Numbered from the stretch's first letter, positions 1 to 12,166 are shown. The stretch: DNA of 64,000 bases from Plotosus lineatus (GCA_024760905.1 CM045733.1:42854501-42918500); one strand, 5' to 3'. The notes: generated from the sequence alone by a model not told the origin. Translations and numbers: made by a program.

Positions 1-102
1 ATCGATCATATATTCCATTCTGTTCATTCCATTTGATCTGTTATTGGGAAATTACAGAAAAGCTTCAATATGCAACTTTCTGAGAGAAGGGCGAGTTAAA
101 TA

Positions 103-1162
103 CAGATGCTCCCCAGCTTATGAACGAGTTACGTTCTGGACGGCCGTTTGTTAGATGAATTTGTTTGTAAGTCGTTACAAGGCATTCTTTAGAGGGGGAA
201 CATATGTTTAAATCTTGTATAAGTAACCTGTACGAGTTTGTACTGTGGACAATCTCTCTCATTCTATTGAATTTATTTAATTCTATTTAATTTATCATTT
301 ATTGGTACAATGTGCAAACCTAAATGCACCAAGCTAACTATGACGTCACGAACTTTCAAAATACAGGTGACAGAGTAGGATGAACACGGAGAGACTTTAT
401 TGTTACAGGGGAGGTACTTGATCAAGGGGAAAACGTAGTCACTGCTAGTGAGCACAGAGCTGAAATCAGGAGCCAGAGAGAGCACAGGAAAACACTGATG
501 TAAAGAGGGACAATCTTGCAGCTCCGGGATGAGCGCGCTGCTCGTCTTTATAATACGGTAGATGGAAAACAATGTCAGGAAACTTTATTAAAATTCTTTA
601 GAAAACAGTGTACATAAATTAAAAAGATATATAAAATATTTTCAAATTAAATTAAACCCACATAATGGGTCTAATAAACATTAAAATTCTAAAAATATAA
701 AATTATTCAATTATAAAATGAACACACTGTACATTATCAAAATCATTATGTCCCGTCTTTAAATTCCTGGCTCCTCTCAAGCACAGCACAGCTGATCTGA
801 TCAGATTTACAGATAGTTTCACTCTTACCCAGTTCATTATAATACTGGAGCCAATTTGTTTCTTCTTTGAAAGTTTTGGTGTGAGTTCAGAAATGAATCA
901 TTCTGCTTCTCTTCCTTGACCTCCATGGTGTAAAGCACATGTCAGCCACGCCCCTCTGCCGGAGACTAATCAAATATTAAGTGTACCTAGGGATAATGTT
1001 TAATCACATTTAATACTTATATATATGATAATCTTTCTGTATATTTAATTCCATTTCTATTTTTACTTGTTCTTCAATTTCACTTCACTTTTGACCTCGG
1101 ACAGCCCTGTTCGTATCTCCAGATGTTCGCAAAACAAATGTTCGTCAGCTGGGGAGCATCTG
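103..1162. mobile_element. TA-flanked TIR element (Tigger/pogo-like family A)
   Basis: The ends are inverted repeats: the left end begins CAGATGCTCCCCAGCTTA and the right end is its near reverse complement, GGGGAGCATCTG. TA dinucleotides flank both ends (101-102 and 1163-1164), as expected for Tc1/mariner/pogo elements. The interior (about 1 kb, AT-rich) has no recognisable transposase. The same terminal sequences recur at 45379-45439, 46863 onward, 49952-51817 and 19375-19882. The copy at 49952 has closely related ends, so this is probably a non-autonomous member of the same Tigger group. Family assignment is inference from the TIR and TA site. Confidence 0.75.
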
Positions 1163-1164
1163 TA

Positions 1165-2915
1165 TTATTTTAAAAATAACAACAGAACATACAATTTAGA
1201 GTCCGGTGTTTTATTCTTGGTGATTCTATTAAGTCTTAGTTGTCTTTATTATAAAGTTGGAGGGCCAATGTGAGATTACAGACAAAAGTTTAAAATTGGC
1301 GAGCAATTTAAAAAAAAAAAAAAGTTATACAAGGCGAACTTGAGAATCACATTAAATGTTAAGGTATAATGCTACATACATATATGCATATAAATAAACC
1401 TCCCCCTCCAGCAAGAGTAACACAGGTCTGCAATCTAATGGGTGGTTAGCTTATTTACCCTGAAGGACTACTCCCAGTTCCACCCACATACTTGGAGTTT
1501 AATGTGGAAAAATATAACATGAACAACATACAATAGAAGAATTAATACAGGGTAGGTGTGTAAATATGCTAAATGACAAACTCATGAAAACCAAATGTGT
1601 CTTCATAGCATCATAATCCCTGCTTCTTTTCACCTTTTAAAAACATAAATCTCATAAGGTGAAACCTTGGCTTCTGGCTGCATTCCAGAGTGGGTGATAA
1701 AATACACAGGTCCACTGTACATGAAGCATTTTATGACTCATTTGCTGGCTGATTTACATATGTGCTCACACATACACAATATTATCTGTACCTATTATAC
1801 AAATGATCGAATAAAGTTTGTTACTCTTGTAAAGTCAGAAAGTTGCCCACGTACTTATTGTGTAACATATGGATTTTATACTATTTCTAGCATAAAGCCA
1901 CAGCTATGCAATGAAAAAAAAAACATTTATTAAAAAAATTGTTTTAGTCACACTGTGCTGCAGTTAAAAGATTATGAGGTTCACCTATATTACTATGTTA
2001 TCCATTACTTCCGAGTTGATTATTATCAGGACATAAACCCTAACAGAATGACCTAGTCTCCAGCATATATAGATCTCTTGAATCATACCAAAGGGGCTTA
2101 CTTCACACTAAATGACTGGCTCACTGTAAGCTGACACATTTATTCCATGGATGCTTACTAAAGAAATAAAGTATTTGACAAAATACAAATTTAAAAAGAA
2201 TTTGACTGATTCCATAATCTGTTATATAATTAACAGTGGACCCCTGAATACCATGATTGACCAATCAGAATTAAGGTAAGTGTAAAGTACCTCCGCAGCA
2301 TGGATAATGTAGCAAACAGGCCCCATATGAATAATGGTTTTAAGTACCCATGTGATCAACTCACAACATATCAAACTGATATGTTCTACAGTATGCGGAC
2401 CTTTTTTACCTTGATGCTAATTGATTCATAAGCACTGGAATCTTATAACCTTTTCTGGCCTTTCAAGGTCAAAGATGACTCAAGATCCTGTGACCTTGAT
2501 TAATACCATTTGAAAGTGTGCATAAAGCTTCTTTAGTCCCTCATACCATATATTTGTTCATGCCACCCCCAACCAAAGCAATTTTTATTTTGATACATGG
2601 AATGTTGATCTCAAAAGATTTGTGTCCTTCACATTTTAAAATCAAAACATATTTCGGACTCAAGCAGGGTAGTGTCTCCAACTTTCCTGAAAATCCTTGC
2701 ATTTGTAGGCTCAAGATTTTGCTCACAGATAAATATACATCAGTGATTGTAACTATAGCAATAACTGTTTTGTTACCTTTTATCGTGTGAAAATAACTCT
2801 ACCAAGCACATACAAAGAAACCCAAAAAAACACATATGATACTTTTTTGAAATGTTATACACCAACTTTAGTACAATTTAACACTGAGAATAAATTCTTA
2901 AGAAGCAGCACCCAC
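1165..2915. other. Intron sequence without recognised genes
   Basis: This stretch lies 3' of the last visible tmtc3 exon on the minus strand. I see short A/T runs and scattered short reading frames without family resemblance. No further TPR-encoding exon of tmtc3 is recognisable here, so the next exon should lie beyond the left edge. Confidence 0.6.
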
Positions 2916-3142
2916 CAGATTCCTGCATCAACAGAGCCGAGTTGAAAAGGGCGAGTTTGTGACGTGGATTGAGGTCCAGCGCACGGTTGAAGTTCCTCAA
3001 TGCTTCTGAAGGATCTTTCATCTCAATATTCACGATGGCCAGGTTGTACCACAGATCAGCATTCATACTATCCAGCTCTAATGCTCGCAAGTAGGCATCC
3101 TTGGCCTCACTGGGCTTATTCATTTTTAGCAGGAGTTCACCT
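2916..3142 (-). CDS. tmtc3: tmtc3 exon (TPR repeats), last visible exon
   Basis: This is an internal exon of TMTC3, which transfers O-linked mannose to cadherin-type substrates in the ER. The minus-strand translation reads [20 protein letters not shown] and continues through DLWYNLAIV and [20 protein letters not shown], giving two to three TPR helix pairs with the usual W/L, G/Y, A and P positions. It closely matches vertebrate TMTC3. The acceptor is GCAG just right of 3142 and the donor GTGGGT lies at 2910-2915. The first base completes an Arg codon begun in the exon at 5616-5785, and the last base begins a Gly codon for the next exon, which is outside the window. Length is 227 nt with no stop or frameshift. 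A TTA-type microsatellite abuts the acceptor. Paralogues TMTC1, 2 and 4 are less similar. Confidence 0.93.
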
Positions 3143-3144
3143 CT

Positions 3145-3183
3145 GCATAATAATAATAATAATAATAATAATAATAGTAGTAA
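3145..3183. repeat. (TAA)n microsatellite at a splice acceptor
   Basis: About eleven TAA units precede TAGTAGTAA. On the minus strand this is an ATT/TTA tract ending three to four bases before the GCAG acceptor of the 2916-3142 exon. It therefore occupies the place of the polypyrimidine tract. Confidence 0.9.
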
Positions 3184-3448
3184 TACAGTGAAATAAAATT
3201 CTCAAAACTTCAACACAGCAAATGTTGTTTATATACAGAAGTGCTGAGAAGTTTGTGACTCCTGACTGAAATTATAAGATTTTATTTATGTTTCTACACA
3301 AATATTACATAAAATGTCCTTTTCAAGCCTATAAAGCATCATATCATAGGTTCATATTATAGGTAAAACATGTGCATAAATCTAAAACAATTCTAAGGGG
3401 TACACAAACTTATAAACATCACTATGTCTTTATAACAAAATTTTATCT

Positions 3449-3449
3449 A

Positions 3450-3501
<52 letters not shown>

Positions 3502-3519
3502 TACATACATACATACATT
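3449..3519. repeat. Compound microsatellite (TC)n(TA)n(CA)n(CATA)n
   Basis: A TC run passes into TA, then CA, then ATAC units. Simple sequence, no other function seen. Confidence 0.9.
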
Positions 3520-3992
3520 CTGGGCTATCCTGTCATTGAAAAAGAATCGGTACAAAAGAGTTCCTCCAAAGTTGGCACTGGAGACTCCTTCCAAAATCTC
3601 TACATAAATGTCTTGTCACAGAAAATCTCAACGTATCCATGATTACGCTGATATTTGTGAAAATCACAACTAGATCATTTCCTATTATTGCAGAAATTAC
3701 AGAAGAACTACAGAAAAACGTATAAATTAATACTTGTTTTGGAGGCAAATGTATTGTCAGGGATCCCAGCAAGGTTTAGAAAAAATAGAGGAAACGGGTT
3801 TAGAAATCGAGGAAATTAAATATTTCAACTGGGGTCAAGGGGGGCACAGGGCCCCTTGCAGGGTACGGAGGCAAAGCATGTCATGTAAAAAATCATGCAA
3901 ACAAGTTAATCATCTTTTTGTAACATGCATAAACACTAAACAAAACAGCTTAAATAACTGTAAAAAACACTAAAAGGTTATTTCAGTGTAAA

Positions 3993-4960
3993 TAATCCAG
4001 TGCTTCTCAAATAGTGCGGCGCACTCCCCTGATGCCAGGGGGGGCATGTGTATGACCTTGTGGAACATGCATTTCTGGAATAATGTACGAGAATTAAGTG
4101 TAATTGCACCTCCAATCCACTAGTTGGCAGTGGCACCCTCACTGTCAGCTATGGTGTACAGTCATCCCTTGCTACTTCGCGATTTGAGCGTCGCGGTCTT
4201 GGTACATCGTGGTATTTTAATAAAAAATTAAAATAAAATAAAAAAATTCATAAAAAATTCAAAATTCGTGCTGAAACTCACGTGTAAGCAAGCGGAAGGC
4301 AGGCTGCGTCTATTGTTTCTAAACGACAGACTGAAGTGCCCCTCCTCCCCAGTTCAGGCAGGGACCGCCCACTCAACTCAATCGTGCAAGCTGATTGGCT
4401 TACATGTGTGACACTGTTGCCTCCCGCCCACTCAACGCAATCTCACAAGCTGATTGGCCTACACGCGTGACACTGTTGCCTCGCACATTCCCGCGGGATT
4501 TTTTGTGATCTTACTGTATGTATAGCGTTTGTGAACGTCCTGCACTGCAGAGAAGAGCTATTGTCAGAGGTGAGTACATTACTATTACTAAATTACTACA
4601 GTATTTATTTATATATAAATTCTATTTGAATATTAATACATGACAGTATTTACATATGCATATAACTGTGTAACGTTTAATATACACTTCTTGATATTGT
4701 ATAGACGCGAAAACATATAGAAATGAGACAACATAGTAGAAATGGGGGGGGGGGGGGCACGGGGAGCGGGGCGTTCCTACTTCGCAGTTTTTCGAATATC
4801 ACGGCCAGGTGTGGTCTACATTATTCAAGGGAGGCCTGTAGTGGTTTTTCGCACAAGCCAATGATATGAAGTGCAGTAAACAACCCCTCAAGAAATAACG
4901 GTGAAATATTTCTAACAGGAACAAAGAGAAAGGTGGAGCGAGACGGAGATATTAAGACAT
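3993..4960 (+). mobile_element. hAT-like transposon 5' fragment, split by a Tigger MITE
   Basis: The left end, CAGTGCTTCTCAAATAGTG followed by GCGC-rich sequence, matches the inverted right end of the hAT fossil at 54590-54635 (...GAGAAGCACTG). Internal stretches (GGCAGTGGCACCCTCACTGTCAG near 4125, and the GAAAGGTGGAGCGAGACGGAGAT stretch near 4930) resemble 53530-53560 and 53640-53665 in that fossil, in the same order. A TA-flanked element (4159-4838) interrupts it. The right boundary is uncertain. No transposase reading frame survives. Confidence 0.6.
4159..4838. mobile_element. Tigger/pogo MITE (family B)
   Basis: Starts CAGTCATCCCTTGCTACTTCG and ends CAAGGGAGGCCTG, with TA at 4157-4158 and 4839-4840. 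It aligns to both sides of the Tigger at 15730-18173, including the GAAGAGCTATTGTCAGAGGTGAG and TTGATATTGTATAGACGC motifs. It lacks the helix-turn-helix coding part found in that copy, so it is a non-autonomous deletion derivative. It carries a 14-G run near 4744. Confidence 0.85.
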
Positions 4961-4965
4961 AAATG

Positions 4966-5130
4966 TGAGATGCTCCACTAGAAGTAGGCACTTGTCACAA
5001 GTGAGGCATGGCGCATGCGAGACATATCTTCTGATATTTCAAGTGAGCAAGTGATGGTAGAATACTTGTTTAGTATTCAACCATCAGTTGCTCACTTGAA
5101 ATACGGAAATCACCATAGACAGTGAGCACC
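4966..5130. repeat. Fold-back fragment related to the TGTGAGG family
   Basis: Begins with a version of the TGTGAGGTGCTCCACC terminus found at 28112, 36193 and 39786. It then contains a near-perfect hairpin at about 5035-5103: TTTCAAGTGAGCAAG is answered by TTGCTCACTTGAAA around a TACTTGTTTAGTA loop. The same arm sequence occurs once, unfolded, inside the full family copies (for example near 41575). Confidence 0.6.
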
Positions 5131-5156
5131 TTTTGCCACCACTGCAATATTATTTA

Positions 5157-5178
5157 TATTTTTATATATATTTATATT

Positions 5179-5211
<33 letters not shown>

Positions 5212-5236
5212 CCACACACGTGTGGGTGTGTGTGTG
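5157..5236. repeat. Compound (TA)n(CA)n(GT)n microsatellite
   Basis: TATTTATA units pass into ACACAC, then CCACACACGTGTGGGTGTGTGTG, a short self-complementary CA/TG hairpin. Confidence 0.85.
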
Positions 5237-5614
5237 CCATTCTATGATCCTGAGCACCATCAGCAATTTAAACCATGAAGCCCATCACAAATGTCAAAAA
5301 TCCCATTGGTGTGAAAATTAGCATTATTTATGAAGAGAAGGACATCATAAAAAATGAGGAATTAGGCACATTATGGAGAAAAAGTAGTTTTCTTTGGGAA
5401 ATAAGAGAAATGCATTGCTTTAAGGCAAACACCAATTATGGATCCCATGTCTGAAAGATTTGATCATCTCTGATTTCATTGTTCATTCTAGACAATTCGC
5501 GAACACCTGACACTACTGGACACTATGGAGTCCATGTAAAAGAGATGAGTGTAAATGAATCTGAGTCATGTAAATACATAAACTCCATGCTGATATGTCA
5601 CAGTTGTGCCTTCA

Positions 5615-5785
<171 letters not shown>

Positions 5786-6159
5786 CTAGACAGAATACAA
5801 AGGGTTTAGCTATACTACATGGGAAGACTATGATCTGCCTGGTTGGTTATCTGGAGAATAATATACATTATTTATTCAAGAGATTTTCGTATTTCTGATT
5901 GGCGGAAGGCACTCAAATAATTTTTATTTAATTGTCGTCCTTTATAATGCTTCTTTAGTGGTGTTATTATTAATCTATTTGTGTGGAGTAGAATGCAAGC
6001 ATCAACTGCTTGTGAATGAGCAGTTACTACAAAAACAATAATGCAAGTACCGTATTTGACGTGGTAAGCGCTCAGGACGCGTAAAAAATTGGAGTGGGTG
6101 GGCGCTTATTAAAATGTGCCAGCAGAGTGGAACAGAAAGTGTTTATTACCACAGAGGTA

Positions 6160-6702
6160 CAGGGGGTGGACAAAATAATGGAAACACCTAACATTTTGGC
6201 AACATAATTAAAACAGTCAAAACTTGGCATGTGTTATTATTTTTTGTATAATAATTTTGTTATTTGATATGTTGATGTAAAATAAATGTTTTTTTCCCTT
6301 TTCAGATATTGAAACCATTAAACAGATATTGAAAACATTAATAATACCCCATAATGGCAGACCTCTCAGATTTTTAAAGAGGCCAAATTGTTGGTGCTCG
6401 TATGGTAGGCGCTAATGTAACAAAAAAAACTGACCAAATGTTTGGTGTTTCAAGAGGTACTGTCTCAAAAGTAATGACTGCCTTTGAAAGAGAGGGAAAA
6501 ACATCCTCAGCAAATCACAAGTCCGCCATCGTCTCTAAAAGAGTTGGAGGGTATTCTAACTGAAGAATGGTTTAAATTCTTTTGGAAACAATTCACAAGT
6601 TGTATGAATCAATACATATGCCAAATTTTGATTGTTCAAATTATGTTCCAAAGATTATGATGCCAAAATGTTAGGTGTTTCCATTATTTTGTCCACCCCC
6701 TG
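6160..6702 (+). mobile_element. Tc1/mariner-like deletion derivative
   Basis: Inverted ends begin CAGGGGGTGGACAAAATAAT and finish with the matching ATTTTGTCCACCCCCTG, flanked by TA on both sides. The interior still encodes the N-terminal helix-turn-helix of a Tc1-type transposase (ADLSDFKRGQIVGARMVGA, then FGVSRGTVSKVMTAF, about 6356-6485). It then jumps straight to a C-terminal remnant around 6565. The DDE catalytic region is absent, so it cannot encode an active enzyme. About 540 bp against about 1.3-1.6 kb for intact relatives. Confidence 0.85.
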
Positions 6703-6704
6703 TA

Positions 6705-8308
6705 GGAAACATGAATAATAACAGAAAAATAAAAGAACTTTACTGGTATTTGTGTTATTCATTTTGTAGTATCAACCAAATTACTTGCATGAAAGCTGAA
6801 AATAAACAGAAAACCGCAGAATAAAAAAAAAAACAAACAAACAAAAAAACCCTTACTTTTCCCTCCTGGTGATGCTCCTTTAAACATTTTCCAGGAAGTA
6901 AAATTGAGCCAATCAACATCAATGTCAACTTTAGCACATGGCATGTTGAACCAATCAACACAAACAAACAAAAGCATATGGCCAGGAAGGTCTTTAAATT
7001 TATGAAGTGAGTGAGCAGTAGAACTGGGTGAAAAATTTACCCATTTACCAAGAGAAAAAAGCAAAATATTTTCCTGTTTTTTAAAGCACAGCAGAACAAT
7101 CAATTGTGTTGTTACTGATGAACATTATAGACATTCCCCAGTGGCAGAGGGTCTTGAGGCACACAAAATTCCTAAGTTTGATTGACCATTTTGCTCCCAG
7201 TACACATCGGTGGTTATTCGACGTAAAATAAAAACCGTTGGGGGGGGGCCTTAAACTAATCATGTATAAGTCACAATTCAAACAACTTAGCTAGCTGTTT
7301 ATAAAACAAAATATTGAGTTATTTTCTATATTTTAGTACAAATTTTACATAAAATTACTGACTATCGTGTACTTTGTACACTCCGTGCACTCTATCATTT
7401 TTTTCATGATGTACTTTAGCTTCTAAGTGTTGAAGTACACCATTAAGCACTGATAAAGCGCATGTATCTAAACGAGGGCTTACCTGATACACAACTTCCC
7501 ATCAGAACACATCAAAGTGTTTTCCCTTAGTTACTCATTACCAAAGAATCTTTTGTTATCATAAATCACGATCATAAAAACCAAACAGATCAGCAGGATA
7601 TGAGATTCACCATGAAGATGTAATAGAAATGTTCTTTTTTATTGTTTTCATTTTTTATTTAAAGACATATTACTCCTTGTGTCAGAACAAGAGGCCAATG
7701 ACATTAGTAAGGGAACAAAGGCGTGATTGTTGCCATGAGAATTACACAATTAGGCCAGTCACAGTTCTGTAATAAAGTCTAAAACAGTCTCCCACGCCTT
7801 AGCCCTCAGTTCTTTAAGGCCACATTTCACAACCGATAAGAAGCAATGCAGTATTTATCCTGGCGGAAGTTTTGTTTGTCAGCTTGCTGCCAAGAGCCTG
7901 TTAATCACCCATGACTACATTGTACACCAATATTGGGATCAAACAAAAATTTTCACCTAAAAAAGTTGACATACTTTTAACAAAACATTCCATGCGAGTT
8001 TGGCATTTTTACATATTCCTTCATCAAAAACATCTGTATTAACCATAAACAAAAAATTCACCTTTTGGTGGCATGACATCTGAAAGAATCAGCAAGTTTA
8101 CATAACCAGCAGAGAAAGTCAAATTGTTGTGTAAGTTCCATGTTAATTCCACAAATCTTGTGATAAATAGACTAGGTCAAACTATGAATGTGTGATGGCT
8201 TGTTTGTAGTTGAGCTTTTTAATTTCACATAAATGTTCAATTGGACTGAAGTTCGACTTCCTGCTCTGCACTTCTGGCTGCAGGATTTAAACCTGAAATA
8301 GGTAAATA

Positions 8309-8310
<2 letters not shown>
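6705..8310. other. Intron sequence without recognised genes
   Basis: Non-coding in my reading, with only short unrecognised reading frames. The segment just left of the mariner-like element (6050-6160) and this one could be halves of an older unidentified repeat, but I could not define its ends. Confidence 0.4.

Positions 8311-8345
<35 letters not shown>
8311..8345. repeat. (TG)n microsatellite
   Basis: About seventeen TG units, then a short ATT run. Confidence 0.9.
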
Positions 8346-8349
<4 letters not shown>

Positions 8350-8582
8350 TAATGAACATGTATTATTATTATTATTAAATATTTATTGTTTGTACATGTT
8401 TATCTTTACTATATTAGGTCAAATACTGTATGCGTGTTTGTCTCAGGTAATATGAGTTTGGGAAGGGGGTGGAACGGATTAATTGGTTTTCTATCATTTC
8501 CTATGGGAATTTTTGTTTTATCTAATTAACGTTTTGACTTACGAACTTGCCCTTGAAACAGATTGTTTAAGTCAAGGTATCA

Positions 8583-8591
8583 CTGTGTGTA

Positions 8592-8651
<60 letters not shown>

Positions 8652-8689
8652 TATACATATACATACATACATTCATATATACATACATA
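8583..8689. repeat. (GT)n(AT)n(ATAC)n compound microsatellite
   Basis: A GT run is followed by a TA run, then CATA units. It abuts the left end of the element at 8690. Confidence 0.9.
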
Positions 8690-9072
8690 GGCCCCCAACT
8701 TACGAAGACCCCTGTGTACGAAATCCCCAGGTTACGAAAAACATTTTCCTGAGTTTCCGTCCCCGAGGTACGAAACAACCCCCTCTTACGAAAAGAAAAT
8801 CAAAATTCAAATGCGCCAATCAAAATTTCACACGACGTAAGAGTTGCTCTCTCATTGGCTGTCTCTCAACATCCTGCCCTGCTAGCCTCCCAGATAGAGA
8901 CAGAAGGAAGCTTCACTCTTTAGTTTAGCTTTTTAAGTTGTTTTAATTCAGTAAATATTTAATAAACGTGGGCGCATTTGAGCTCATCTGGAATTCCAAT
9001 CCCTCAAGAAATCAAATTAAAGTTGAGTTTGTCAAGCAGGAAATGCTCTTGTGGGCATGGCCCACAGCACGT

Positions 9073-9149
<77 letters not shown>

Positions 9150-9840
9150 GAGAGAGAAGGAATAATGCTTTTGTTTTTAGTTTAGTTTTTAAGTTGTTTT
9201 AATTCAGTAAATGTTTAATAAATGTGAGTGCAGTGGGGGGGGGGGGGTTTAACGCTTTAGTTTTTAGTTTAGTTTTTTAAGTTGTTTTAATTCAGTAAAT
9301 GGTCAAGCAGGGAATGCGTTTTGAATTCATGTCTTGTGGGCGTGGCCCGCAGTGCATGCACGAGAGCGAGAGAAGGAATAACGCTTTGGTTTTTAGTTTT
9401 TTAAGTTGTTTAATTCAGTAAATGTTGAATAAATGTGGGCGCATTTGAGCTCATCTGGAATTCCGATCCCTCAAGGAATCAAGTTAAAGTCGAGTTTATC
9501 ACTTTCTTGGGGTCCATGATGGATAACGAAATGTAACGCTGCAATGATCACTCTCAAAAAACCTCACGAGCCAATAGTCCTGGTCAACTCTCCTTCACAC
9601 GTGTGACAAACAGGCCAACGGGGCAGGATGTTGGGAGACAGCCAATGAGAGAGCAACTCACGCATTGTTTGAATGGCGCATTTTAATGTTTGAATGGCAC
9701 ATTTGAATTTTTAAATGGCGCGTTTGGTACTTTTCATTAGAAGAAATTGTTTCGTATACAGAGGACGAAAATTTAGAAAAATGTTTATTGTAACCTGGAT
9801 TTTTCGGATTCAGAGGTTTTTGTAAGTATAGGGCCAACTG
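8690..9840. mobile_element. TA-flanked TIR element (family C) with expanded GA repeat
   Basis: Left end GGCCCCCAACTTACGAA; right end TTTTGTAAGTATAGGGCCAACTG followed by TA. The body contains repeated TACGAAA/GTTTCGTA motifs typical of these 'TTACGA' Tigger-type repeats. A 310-bp unit (about 8920-9230) is partly repeated near 9255-9490: both blocks include TTTAAGTTGTTTTAATTCAGTAAAT and CGCATTTGAGCTCATCTGGAATTCC. A 3' piece of the same family is at 37547-37686 and a fuller copy at 52130-53138. No transposase is recognisable. Confidence 0.65.
9076..9157. repeat. (GA)n microsatellite, about 80 bp
   Basis: Nearly pure GA run inside the family C element, interrupted once by GCGA. Confidence 0.95.
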
Positions 9841-9862
9841 TATGTGTATATATATATATATA

Positions 9863-10467
9863 AGTGGCACCTCACCTTACAAAATTAATCCGTTCCAGAG
9901 ACTTTTTCGTAAGTAGAACCCACATTTTACATGTAAAACGCATGAGTCGTTCCAATACCCCCAATACTACCCTTTAAAAATTATAAAAGCATACCTTTTA
10001 AGGTACTTACTTCATGTTGACCATGTCTTCTTAGCAGAGTTATAATCTTACAAATGTTTATGCAAGGTTAAAAGCCTGAGCCGAAAAATAAAGTTGCAAT
10101 GAGCACACTCAAAAAACTCGAACAAACTGCTGCTCAAGGGAGCTGCGTCATCCCTCCTAGCCATTGGGAGGGCAGCAAGGCGGGATGTTGGGAGATAGCC
10201 ATTGGGAGGGAGCTTCGTCATCCCTTCTCGCCAATGGGAGGCCAGCGTGGTGGGATGTTGGGAGATAGCCAATGGGAGAGCAGCTCCTGCATTTTTTGAA
10301 TGAAGTGTTTTAATGTTTGAATGGCACATTTGAATGTTTGAATGTCGCGTTTGCTGTGTTTCGTAAGGAGAACTTGTTTCGTATACAGAAACAAAAAAAT
10401 TTGGAAAATGTTTTTCGTAACCTGGATTTTTCATTTGCTGGGACTATCGTAAGGTGAGGTACCACTG
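9863..10467. mobile_element. TA-flanked TIR element (family C relative)
   Basis: Left end AGTGGCACCTCACCTTAC mirrors the right end GTAAGGTGAGGTACCACTG, with TA at 9861-9862 and 10468-10469. It shares its right half with family C (GTTTGAATGGCACATTTGAAT, TTTCGTAACCTGGATTTTTC). It contains a duplicated unit around CCAATGGGAGG...GGGATGTTGGGAGATAGCC (10165 and 10250). No coding capacity seen. Confidence 0.75.
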
Positions 10468-10849
10468 TACATGGTTTTGCCAATTTGATCCTCTCAAATA
10501 GGCTAGAATAAGATATGCTAGACTGATGATATTCACATACTTGATACCCATGAGCTATTTATTTATTTATTTTTTTTTTAGTTAAGTGTGGTCATAAAGT
10601 CGAATAGTTGTATTTTGAGGTTAAAAGGAAAAAAAATCTTCAAAACCTAAAAGCCACAGAACTGGAATGTCAGTGGTGACATTACATTTTTAGCCTACTA
10701 ATAAACCTGTCCAACCAGACAACTTTGCAATAATGGTATAAAATGTACAGTGTGCAAAGGAATCTTTAATTTTACTTTTAACTTATTCAGTGAATCATAT
10801 TTCTAATAAAATAATAAGTATATGAGCATTTGTGTTTTTCATATCATAC

Positions 10850-10953
10850 CTGTGGCATAAGAGATTTTGCAACCAGATATGCCTCTTCAGCCTCTTTGGA
10901 TCGATTTAGGTTCTTGTATGTTCTTCCAACATTCATGTGGGCTCCAATATCGT
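10850..10953 (-). CDS. tmtc3: tmtc3 exon (TPR repeat)
   Basis: Encodes [18 protein letters not shown] followed by [16 protein letters not shown], a complete TPR unit with the GRTYKNL turn conserved in TMTC3. It takes one base of its first Asp codon from the 14494 exon and ends in phase 0 after Gln. The acceptor TTTTGTAG sits right of 10953 and the donor GTATGATAT left of 10850. Length 104 nt, open throughout. Confidence 0.93.
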
Positions 10954-11600
10954 CTACAAAAGAGGAAAAAATACCAAACTCAACAAGCTAAGTCAATAAC
11001 GTACGTACTACAACTAAGTAGGTAACATACATAAGATGGTGACAAAGTTTGTGATACAGTATACCTTCTTAAATGATGAAACAGAATATGAGTGGTTTTG
11101 TAGCTCGGTTTGAAACTGGTAACACTGCAGTTATACTTGTGAACCTCAATGTTATAAAAAGTAAACTGATGAAGGATGACAGAAATTTTGGGGGGGGGGG
11201 GGGGGGCAATAAAATGCTAAAAATAACACCCACCACATGAACACGAAAGATGAAAGCAGTAATTTGTGTGCACTGGCAAAGCCACTATTAAGCTAAATGT
11301 TCTCAAATAGATATATCTGCAAGAAAAGACAAACAAACCACGCTTCTCTTTGTAAAGTTCCAAAAGGGCTTCTTTCCTCATACTGGATGGCATTTGCAAC
11401 CATGTGGTCAAATAATAAGTCATTAGTATGGAGCAGCTTCTAAAAGTACGACTTCAGAAACCTTAACTTATTTTAAGAGGAGCGCACTACTTTTACACTT
11501 CCCAGAAAATGAACAGTGCAGCCATCCCATGGACGTACAGAGAACACACCTAAATTCAACAAAACTATAAAATCATCAGCTGCTTCTGACAATTTTTAGC

Positions 11601-12090
11601 TTAAAGGAGAACACGATGTTCACGGAGTATTCTGATTTATATGAACATAAGTAGTTAATGATTGCAGTGAAAAACAATTGTTAGTTATATTTTTACAAAG
11701 AAAATAAACCAGAATTTTATCAGCTCTCGTCTGCGAAGAAAAAGAGTGAGATTCAGCAAGAAAGTTTGCAATGATTACATCATATCATAAATAGAATTCA
11801 TAAACCATCGTGGAACACACATGGTAGCATTGGACAACAGACAACAATATACTCATTGTACAGTTTTTGGATGTTCAAACCATTCATGAAGGTCCAAAGA
11901 TGTTTGTTACTTCAATTATCCGAAGGATGAATAGCAGAAGTGTGAATGAACTGATTTTGGTGATATTTGGAACTTTGAACCAAATCGCGTGTAAACATTC
12001 TGCACAAGATGCATTTGTTCAGGAAATGGCTTAATTGGGTCAAAACCAAAATGAAAACTCAAGGAAGATGCTGTTTCAACATTATTTCAG
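11601..12090 (+). pseudogene. THAP-domain transposase fossil behind a TTAA end (Kolobok-like)
   Basis: A TTAAAGGAGAA motif at 11601 looks like a Kolobok terminus with its TTAA target. An ATG 220 bp later (11821) starts MVALDNRQQYTHCTVFGCSN, the C-x4-C start of a THAP zinc-binding domain. After several stops a THAP-like C-terminal part follows (IGSKPK, KLKEDAV, TLF, about 12027-12090). In-frame stops, one directly after the first motif, show it is dead. The fragment at 35392 has the same layout (TTAA, then ATG 226 bp later, then THAP). A P-element-type or host THAP pseudogene is the alternative. The right end was not found. Confidence 0.55.
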
Positions 12091-12166
12091 TTTAAAGAGA
12101 CTCTAGCAGTGTGTGTAAGTGTTGAAAAGATCACTGGATTACAAGAAAAGACAGAGGTAAGTTTAA

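Noticed and set aside
6050..7480. Possible hAT-type repeat with GTATTTGACGTGG / AAGCGC ends around the mariner-like element
   Set aside because: Ends could not be matched to each other and no target duplication was seen.
8483..8928. Open frames with long tyrosine/isoleucine tracts
   Set aside because: They are translations of a TA/GT microsatellite and of family C repeat sequence; no splice sites or family support.
8968..9202. Arg-Glu repeat protein
   Set aside because: Translation of a (GA)n microsatellite.
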